Below, piece after piece: positions 1 to 4,920 of a stretch of 6,401 nt of DNA. The notes under the pieces are model-generated. The model did no database searches. It saw only the letters and a program-made list of their open reading frames with translations, and was not told where the DNA came from. Numbering within the stretch: position 1 is the stretch's first letter; each line of letters opens with the position of its first letter. The stretch is from UA16 sp965661575 (GTDB taxonomy: Bacteria; Bacteroidota; Bacteroidia; Flavobacteriales_D; Sanyastnellaceae): NCBI GenBank assembly GCA_965661575.1, contig CBFIEJ010000063.1, positions 1 through 6,401 of the forward strand. Reading direction: 5' to 3'. Made by a program: the position numbers and the translations under genes.

Positions 1-483
1 TTCCGTGCGAATAACGGATTGGCCTTTCCCAGAGCTCGACATCAGGGGCTTCACAACGCACGGCATGCTCACCGCCTCCGCTCCCTCTTGGAGGGTTTCA
101 AATGATGTCGCATAACGGTATGGAGCTGTTTTCAAACCCAACTCCTGAGCGGCCAAATCTCGGATGGCTCGTCGGTTCATCGTGAAGTTCGCGGCGCGCG
201 CCGATGGCACCACTTGAATGCTTCTCGCTTCATAATCGTAGAAACGTTCGGTGCGAATCGATTCCACTTCCGGCACCACAATATCTGGCCGATGCTTGTC
301 TACGATCGCATCCAAAGCATCACCGTCGAGCATATTGATCACCTCAAATTCCTGTGCGACTTGCATCGCGGGCGCATCGGCATAAGCATCCACTGCGATG
401 ACGTGCTGTCCCAATCGTTGAAACGCAATCACCAATTCCTTTCCCAATTCGCCGGAACCCAACAATAAAATCTTCTTTCGCAT
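1..483 (-). CDS. purT: Formate-dependent phosphoribosylglycinamide formyltransferase (PurT), N-terminal part
   Basis: PurT is an ATP-grasp enzyme that makes formyl-GAR from GAR, formate and ATP in cytoplasmic de novo purine synthesis, doing the PurN step without formyl-tetrahydrofolate. The minus strand reads open from ATG at 483-481 to the window edge, giving 161 residues, about 40% of the usual ~390; the C-terminus lies off the left side. Visible family signatures in order: GSGELGKE at residues 9-16, AVDAYADAPAMQVA at 30-43, INMLDGDAL at 49-57, VPEVESI at 70-76 (E74 aligns with the GAR-binding Glu82 of E. coli PurT), VVPSARA at 91-97, TMNR at 101-104, and the ATP-grasp loop KPLMSSSGKGQS at 145-156. 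The match to E. coli PurT runs without gaps or stops, so the gene looks intact as far as seen. It is divergent from the Kazal-domain gene and has no visible link to it. The start is chosen because MRKKILLLGSGELG is the normal N-terminus. Confidence 0.95.
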   Translation of the reverse strand, partial: MRKKILLLGSGELGKELVIAFQRLGQHVIAVDAYADAPAMQVAQEFEVINMLDGDALDAIVDKHRPDIVVPEVESIRTERFYDYEARSIQVVPSARAANFTMNRRAIRDLAAQELGLKTAPYRYATSFETLQEGAEAVSMPCVVKPLMSSSGKGQSVIRTE

Positions 484-619
484 GGACGAAAGTTAGTGCT
501 CAAATGAAGAAATCATCTGTCCCAATTTCGATCTTGTACTGTCTCCTATTTCGCGAAAACACCCTTGACCGTGAACGTCAATCAGGAGTTTGGAGCTACT
601 TTAGATCATCATCTACACC
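484..619. promoter_or_regulatory. Divergent intergenic region between purT and the Kazal-protein gene
   Basis: This 136-base gap separates two divergent start codons, so it should hold promoters for both genes. The Bacteroidota sigma factor prefers TAnnTTTG near -7 and TTTG or TTG near -33. On the plus strand TACTTTAG at 597-604 matches five of six fixed bases, but no TTTG sits at a fitting distance: TTTG at 589-592 is too close and TTG at 565-567 too far. On the minus strand only weak partial matches occur, the best (495-488) lying against the purT start codon. No Shine-Dalgarno sequence precedes either start. I see no convincing operator, riboswitch or hairpin. The promoter role is inferred from gene orientation alone. 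Confidence 0.45.
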
Positions 620-1861
620 ATGAGAATCATGAAAAAGACCAATCTGTTTTTCACACTTATCATCGCAGCTGTTTTGATCCCATCCTTGGGATTGCAAAAT
701 TTACAGGCACAAGAGGGCTGCATCGATCCCAGTTTGATCGATCCCATGGCATTTTGTCCATTCATCTACGCTCCGGTGTGTGGTTGCAACAATGTCACCT
801 ACGACAATTCGTGTCTCGCAATGGTAACGGATGGCGTGACGACATGGACAGCTGGCCCATGCTCAAATGGAGATAACATTCCTCCTTCGCTCAACGTCCC
901 GGATGACCTCGTCGTTGAATGTGGCGACGATTTCGAATTTGAATCCGCCACCGCAAGTGACAACAGCGGATCTGTAGAATTGACCGAAACAACCACATCC
1001 ATTCCCGGACCATGTTCCGGTACCGTCAGTTACATTCGAAATTTCACAGCGATTGACCCCAGCGGAAACACCACCGTAGGGCAACAACAAATCGAAGTGG
1101 TGGACACGACTCCTCCGATCATCACCACGGAGCCCATGGACATGACCATTGGCTGCAGTGACCCCATGGAAGCCGAAATGGAGATGTTTGCCTGGGCCAA
1201 CGGCTATGCCGGTGCAGAAGCTGAAGATGCGTGCAACACCGTCATGTGGTCCAATGACTTTGATGCCATTCCATGGATCACGTGTGAAGAAACAATCTAC
1301 GTAACCGTCTCGTTCATGGCCACCGACGAATGCGGAAACACCACGAGTCAGGCCGCGACCTTGACCATCCAGCCTTCATCGGTTGAAGCTGAGCCGTGCA
1401 CAGACCTCGCAGGGGTTGATTTCGGCTTTTGCGACATGGTACTGGGAATTGGAATCATGGATGGCACCTGCACTTACATCAGCGGTTGCGGTTCTTCCGT
1501 GGGTGGAGTCAACTACGCCAATGCATTGTTCGAGTCCATGGATGAATGCATGTTCTCCTGCCCTGTCGTCGAATACGGAGGGTGCACCTACAGCACCGCC
1601 TGCAATTACGATCCCAATGCCGCATTTGAGGATGGATCTTGCCTCTTTCCACCCGCACATTGCCCGCTGAATCCTGAGACGCCGGGTGGGGGGTGCATGT
1701 ATTCAGACGCGACCAATTATGATGCAGAGGCAAACTGGGACGACGGAACGTGTGTGTTCGACGATTGTGAGGATTCTTGCCCAGCAGACATCAATCAAGA
1801 CGGTGTCGTCACCACCTCAGACCTTCTGCAATTCCTCGGTGCATTTGGACAGGAGTGCTAA
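620..1861 (+). CDS. Secreted multidomain protein: Kazal inhibitor, two HYR-like domains, Kunitz-like module, Cys repeats, dockerin-like end
   Basis: A 413-residue exported protein. Residues 1-30 form a signal peptide (M-R-I-M-K-K, hydrophobic core, likely cut after A30). Residues 34-81 are a Kazal-type serine protease inhibitor domain: C46-x7-C54-x10-C65, TY-N-C at 60-65, last Cys at 81. By alignment to ovomucoid third domain the P1 residue is F48, suggesting chymotrypsin-like targets. Residues about 86-163 and 164-252 are two HYR-like Ig-fold domains (D-N-S-G, D-P-S-G-N-T, D-T-T-P-P-I, D-E-C-G-N-T). Residues 260-314 carry six cysteines in a Kunitz-like arrangement ending FESMDEC-x3-C. Two 21-residue Cys repeats lie at 321-341 and 358-378. 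The tail at 387-413 is one dockerin-like calcium loop (D390, N392, D394, D401). No typical type IX secretion C-terminal domain is seen. The stop is 15 bases before tag. M4 (629) is an alternative start. Protease inhibition is inferred from the Kazal fold; the true target is unknown. Confidence 0.88.
   Translation: MRIMKKTNLFFTLIIAAVLIPSLGLQNLQAQEGCIDPSLIDPMAFCPFIYAPVCGCNNVTYDNSCLAMVTDGVTTWTAGPCSNGDNIPPSLNVPDDLVVECGDDFEFESATASDNSGSVELTETTTSIPGPCSGTVSYIRNFTAIDPSGNTTVGQQQIEVVDTTPPIITTEPMDMTIGCSDPMEAEMEMFAWANGYAGAEAEDACNTVMWSNDFDAIPWITCEETIYVTVSFMATDECGNTTSQAATLTIQPSSVEAEPCTDLAGVDFGFCDMVLGIGIMDGTCTYISGCGSSVGGVNYANALFESMDECMFSCPVVEYGGCTYSTACNYDPNAAFEDGSCLFPPAHCPLNPETPGGGCMYSDATNYDAEANWDDGTCVFDDCEDSCPADINQDGVVTTSDLLQFLGAFGQEC
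1580..1753 (+). repeat. Two 21-residue GC-x-Y-x2-A-x-N-Y-D-x2-A-x3-D-G-[ST]-C repeats
   Basis: Two protein-level repeats lie inside the Kazal-domain gene. Copy one is at 1580-1642 (residues 321-341, starting GCTYSTACNYD) and copy two at 1691-1753 (residues 358-378, starting GCMYSDATNYD). They share G, C, Y, A, N-Y-D, A, D-G and the final C, and are separated by 16 residues rich in Pro, Cys and Gly. In copy two the middle Cys (C328 of copy one) is replaced by T365. The motif recurs in large exported proteins of Flavobacteriales as I recall them; its function is not known to me. Confidence 0.75.
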
Positions 1862-1876
1862 CCAAGCTGCATAATT

Positions 1877-2449
1877 ATGGCTGAAGCTGCATCGGCTCCT
1901 CACTCTTACTGCGCTTTTGTGGACACGTTGTCTGCGGACAGCGTTCACCGGCATTATCACGACACGCAGTACGGATTTCCGGTGCATTCAGATGATGAAC
2001 TATTTGGGCGGTTGATCTTAGAAATCAATCAAGCTGGCTTGTCATGGACAACAATCTTGAACAAGCAAGACAACTTTAGAAAGGCCTTCGACAACTTTCA
2101 AATTGATCGAATCTCCGGCTACAATCGAGAAGACTTTGAACGACTGATGAACGACGCCGGTATCATCCGGAATCGTCTGAAGGTTGCTGCGGTGATTCAT
2201 AACGCGAAGCAAATCCGAAATCTTCAATCAAATTTTGGATCGTTCAAATCGTGGCTCGACCTTCAAGGAACAATGAAATTAGCGGAGTGGGTGCGCCTGT
2301 TCAAAAACACCTTTAAATTTACAGGCGGTGAGATCACGCGAGAATTCTTAGTGAGCACCGGCTACCTGAAAGGAGCGCACATTCCAGAGTGCCCCATAGG
2401 CCAGGCCATTGCCGACGCTCACCATTCAAATGCCCCTGCAGAACCATGA
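1877..2449 (+). CDS. tag: DNA-3-methyladenine glycosylase I
   Basis: Tag excises 3-methyladenine from alkylated DNA, starting base excision repair in the cytoplasm. The protein is 190 residues, against 187 in E. coli, and aligns along its length. The zinc-site residues are all present: C12, H28, H168 and C172, with the H-x3-C spacing of E. coli H175/C179. The base-recognition Glu38 is E49, within LEINQAGLSW (48-57), followed by W57 for E. coli W46. The stretch DAGIIRNRLK matches DAGIIRHRGK of E. coli, and FKFTG matches FKFVG. Two pocket aromatics differ: E. coli W6 aligns with F14 and W21 with Y32 (YHDTQYG instead of YHDNEWG). The start at 1877 puts C12 at a sensible depth; no Shine-Dalgarno sequence is seen. 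It lies 15 bases after the Kazal-protein gene and its stop overlaps the next start, so it is probably part of a three-gene transcript. Confidence 0.95.
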   Translation: MAEAASAPHSYCAFVDTLSADSVHRHYHDTQYGFPVHSDDELFGRLILEINQAGLSWTTILNKQDNFRKAFDNFQIDRISGYNREDFERLMNDAGIIRNRLKVAAVIHNAKQIRNLQSNFGSFKSWLDLQGTMKLAEWVRLFKNTFKFTGGEITREFLVSTGYLKGAHIPECPIGQAIADAHHSNAPAEP

Positions 2450-3096
2450 AACTTTTATCACAAACCATAAAAGACTTGGAAAAACTGAGCCGTCAAGTGC
2501 CCCAAAACATCAGTTCGGAGCGGCTTAGCACTCTGAATCGACTGGCCCATTGGATTGCTCATCAACCCACGGCCTCGCCCGCCAATGTGATGATCATCTG
2601 CACCCACAACAGCAGGCGAAGTCATCTGGGACAAATCTGGCTTCAAGCTGCTGCATGGCATTGCAATCTCAAGCACGTTCGGACGTGGAGCGGAGGCACA
2701 GAGGGCACCGCTTTCTATCCAAGCGCTGTAAATGCGTTGCGAAACCAAGGCGTTGACATCATTGCATCAAACCACAGCGCGAATCCCATCTATCGCGTCC
2801 AACTTCAAACAGACCATTCTCCCTTTGAAACGATGAGCACCCGGTACTCCCATCCAATGAACCCTCAGCATGGATTCGCGGCAGTCATGGTGTGCGAAGA
2901 GGCCAACGAGGCCTGCCCGGTGGTTGAAGGGGCAGCAGCACGTTTTGGCTTGCCATTCATCGATCCCAAAATCAGCGATGGCACACCCGAGGAAAATCAA
3001 GTCTATCAGCAGCGTTCCTTGGAGATTGGAGCTGAAATGTTCTACGCAATGATGAAAGTTCGAGAGCTAAGAACTTCCTTACAAAGCACAGAATGA
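2446..3096 (+). CDS. ArsC / low-molecular-weight protein-tyrosine-phosphatase-like protein
   Basis: The protein has 216 residues. It carries the phosphatase P-loop C-x5-R as C52-T-H-N-S-R-R58-S59 after a hydrophobic strand (VMII). It also has the two further cysteines of thioredoxin-coupled arsenate reductases: C150 and C157 in MVCEEANEACPVV, with the same spacing as C82/C89 of the Gram-positive ArsC type. The D-P loop follows at D173-P174, then SDGTPEE. Family knowledge therefore allows arsenate reduction by a Cys triad recycled by thioredoxin, or phosphotyrosine phosphatase activity. Bacteroidota homologues are annotated either way. An N-terminal extension of about 45 helix-prone residues precedes the P-loop; ordinary ArsC starts almost directly with it. 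ATG at 2446 overlaps the tag stop as ATGA, suggesting coupled translation; an in-frame ATG at 2389 would lie within tag and add 19 basic, Cys-containing residues, so it was not used. No arsR or arsenite pump is in the window. Cytoplasmic; no signal peptide. Confidence 0.85.
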   Translation: MKLLSQTIKDLEKLSRQVPQNISSERLSTLNRLAHWIAHQPTASPANVMIICTHNSRRSHLGQIWLQAAAWHCNLKHVRTWSGGTEGTAFYPSAVNALRNQGVDIIASNHSANPIYRVQLQTDHSPFETMSTRYSHPMNPQHGFAAVMVCEEANEACPVVEGAAARFGLPFIDPKISDGTPEENQVYQQRSLEIGAEMFYAMMKVRELRTSLQSTE

Positions 3097-3128
3097 AAAA
3101 AGGGAACCGATCCTTGACCGATTCCCTT
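3096..3128. terminator. Bidirectional intrinsic terminator between convergent genes
   Basis: AAGGGAA at 3100-3106 pairs with TTCCCTT at 3122-3128. The inner arms continue pairing with two mismatches to a loop of about three bases. Read on the minus strand the hairpin is followed by six Ts (3101-3096), a good intrinsic terminator for the PKD lipoprotein gene ending at 3152. On the plus strand the tract after it is only TTCTTCCT, so termination of the ArsC-like gene is likely weaker. The hairpin sits directly after the plus-strand stop codon. Strength is inferred, not measured. Confidence 0.8.
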
Positions 3129-3151
3129 CTTCCTAAAATACAGTGCTAGAA

Positions 3152-4855
3152 TTACTGCGCAATCATGCGCATCGTCCAGTAAGACTCACCCGGGAATTCG
3201 CCATAGTCCACGGTAATCGTGACTCGCTCAACTCCGTCGTTGTCGCTATACTCGTATACTTCATAGGTGATTGAAGAGGCAGGTGTACCTGTTCCTTCGC
3301 CGTTCAACTCGCCTCCATTGTATGCTTTGTTGAAACCAATCCATGCACCGAGACCATCCACTGTGATTTCAGCGTCTGTTGCCGTGAAGGCGTGTACACC
3401 TGATCCGAACACATCGAATGGCGCTACTAGCGCTGCATCATCGAGGCATTCATTGCCTCCGCCCATGTAACTTTCAGCCCATACCTGACCTTGGGTTGCA
3501 ATCTCGAATGTACCGTCGTCGAAGAAAATGAATTCATCGTCGAGTTGGCATGCACGCTCAATGACGCCAGCAGCATCAAGACCGCCCCAAAACTGGCCAC
3601 TTCCTTGCGCTGGTCCAACGATGTATGAACCTTCGCCATCCAACTTCCACACCTTTCCTTCTGGACTCGACAAATCAGCCGCAGTGAACACCGCAGAGCT
3701 GATTGAAATGACCTGCGAATCTTGGTCGCTCAACATGTCGTCATCCATGGCTGTCAGTGTTACCGTGTAATCTCCGTCAGCAGCATATGTGTAGACAGGA
3801 TCTTCCTCTGTGCTGAAACCACCGTCACCGAAGTTCCATTCGTACGAGGTTGAATTTGCTGATGTGTTGGTGAACGTCACAGTGTTCGCCTCCTTGACGT
3901 AAGAGAATCCTGCGATTGGACTGGATACTGGAACCGGCGGAATATCCGCTGGATCATGGTAACTCAACAGGTAAAAATTCCATGCTGATCCGTCACCTAA
4001 GTTGACGATCGCCACGTCCAATCGGTCTGCGATATCGCCCTCCTCCATGTTGAAGATGGTGTACGTTCGTGTCGCTGTTGGCAAGTAGCTGTCGCCGTTC
4101 TCTGTCTTGTTTGGCAATCCAATGTAAGCACCAAAGCCCTCGATGACGACTGTGTTTTGCGCACTGTTGAAGCTGAACGTGTAAGCACCTCCGTTCGCCC
4201 ATGCACTGAGGTCTTCACCATTGGGTCCAACGAATAGGTCTTGCTCGTCTTCGGTGTGGCAGCTTTCTGAGGACTTGCCCAACCATCCGCCATTGGCATC
4301 TGAATCAACAAAAACCGTTCCTGCTGTATTCTTCTCCCATGTTCCGTCAGGGTTGAACGTGAAGGTGTCATCCAAGATGCACGGTCGCTCACTCAATGGC
4401 GTAACACCACCAAAAGACCACCAAGAGACATCACCAATTGCTGGGCCGATGCCCAGAGCAACCTCCTCTCGGTTGAGGATCCATGTCTTGCCTTCTGTTC
4501 CTGTGAGGAACTGCTGAGCTGTATTTGGATTTACCACCGTGATGGTTTCTGTTTTTGAAGCCGTGCCTGCCTCACCTGTGGCTGTTAGCATCACATCGTA
4601 CGTGCCACCTGAAGCGAAAGAATGCGTTGGATTCTGCTCAGTGCTGGTATTGCCGTCGCCAAAATCCCAAGCGTATGTCGATGCATTTTGGGAATAGTTG
4701 GTGAAGACAACATCGGACCAGGTTTCTGCACTGATCTCGTACTGGAAGCTAGCGATGACGTCTGCTGGGCCCGTGTTTTCGTCATCCTTATTGCAAGCCG
4801 TCATGACGAGGCCCGACAAGAAAATGACACTAAGAACTTTTAAAGTCTTCTTCAT
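3152..4855 (-). CDS. Surface lipoprotein with two PKD-plus-unknown-module units, downstream of SusD
   Basis: The protein has 567 residues. Residues 1-20 are a lipoprotein signal ending L-V-M-T-A before C21. The mature end C-N-K-D-D-E closely matches the Q-K-D-D-E surface-export signal described in Capnocytophaga, so outer-face anchoring is likely. Two PKD domains are seen: residues about 35-108 with YAWDFGDGNTS at 61-71, and about 314-388 with YEWNFGDGGFS. Each is followed by a module of about 175-200 residues with shared landmarks: EGK-x-W (121 and 399), VGPA or GIGPA-x-G, an Arg then C-x-L-D-D (C159 and C436), F-x2-D-G-T-[WF]-E, a second Cys (C199 and C470), and G-x-G-A-[YW]-I-G. I do not recognise this module by name. 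Its place 65 bases after SusD suggests a SusE/SusF-like glycan-binding accessory protein; this is inference. No catalytic motif is visible. The start follows an AT-rich leader without Shine-Dalgarno, and the gene ends at the shared terminator. Confidence 0.85.
   Translation of the reverse strand: MKKTLKVLSVIFLSGLVMTACNKDDENTGPADVIASFQYEISAETWSDVVFTNYSQNASTYAWDFGDGNTSTEQNPTHSFASGGTYDVMLTATGEAGTASKTETITVVNPNTAQQFLTGTEGKTWILNREEVALGIGPAIGDVSWWSFGGVTPLSERPCILDDTFTFNPDGTWEKNTAGTVFVDSDANGGWLGKSSESCHTEDEQDLFVGPNGEDLSAWANGGAYTFSFNSAQNTVVIEGFGAYIGLPNKTENGDSYLPTATRTYTIFNMEEGDIADRLDVAIVNLGDGSAWNFYLLSYHDPADIPPVPVSSPIAGFSYVKEANTVTFTNTSANSTSYEWNFGDGGFSTEEDPVYTYAADGDYTVTLTAMDDDMLSDQDSQVISISSAVFTAADLSSPEGKVWKLDGEGSYIVGPAQGSGQFWGGLDAAGVIERACQLDDEFIFFDDGTFEIATQGQVWAESYMGGGNECLDDAALVAPFDVFGSGVHAFTATDAEITVDGLGAWIGFNKAYNGGELNGEGTGTPASSITYEVYEYSDNDGVERVTITVDYGEFPGESYWTMRMIAQ
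3155..4753 (-). repeat. Internal tandem duplication of a PKD-plus-module unit (~278 residues per step)
   Basis: Unit one covers residues 35 to about 312 (4753-3920) and unit two residues 314-567 (3916-3155). Matching landmarks keep a nearly constant offset: PKD start 280, EGK-x-W 278, C-x-L-D-D 277, D-G-T-x-E 277. The two units are clearly diverged in sequence, so the duplication is old. Unit two is shorter, mainly between its first and second Cys (34 apart against 40) and near the C-terminus. Both keep the same Cys pair, which could form a disulfide in each module. Confidence 0.8.
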
Positions 4856-4920
4856 CTGAAATGAATTAATTATTTGGGTTGATTAAATATGCTGTAAAGT
4901 CTCCGTAACGGAGGTCGTGA
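4856..4920 (-). other. susD-lipoprotein intercistronic gap with small hairpin
   Basis: The 65 bases between the SusD stop and the lipoprotein start contain a short perfect inverted repeat, CTCCG-TAA-CGGAG at 4901-4913, just after the SusD stop. No T-run follows it on the minus strand, so it is not a good terminator; it could protect or mark an mRNA end. The remainder, 4861-4890, is AT-rich and lacks a Shine-Dalgarno sequence or a full TAnnTTTG box, so the lipoprotein gene is probably transcribed from upstream of susD. Confidence 0.45.

Noticed and set aside
214..468. 84-residue plus-strand frame at the left end
   Set aside because: It lies wholly antisense to purT, whose family motifs are unmistakable.
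488..495. TAACTTTC on the minus strand as a Bacteroidota -7 box for purT
   Set aside because: It ends about five bases from the start codon, so transcription would begin at or inside the gene, and no spaced -33 element is present.
565..876. 103-residue open frame overlapping the start of the Kazal-protein gene
   Set aside because: It is out of frame with a strongly supported exported protein, has no recognisable domain and His-rich low-quality sequence, so it is a shadow.
1778..1858. Evidence for a cellulosome
   Set aside because: Only one dockerin-like half repeat is seen, with no cohesin or glycoside hydrolase; such tails occur on unrelated exported proteins in this group.
2389..2445. Longer start for the ArsC-like gene
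   Set aside because: The extra 19 residues are Arg/Cys-rich, read from within tag, and the ATG at 2446 forms a standard ATGA overlap.
2446..3096. An arsenic-resistance operon
   Set aside because: No arsR, acr3 or arsB neighbour is present; the adjacent gene is a DNA glycosylase.
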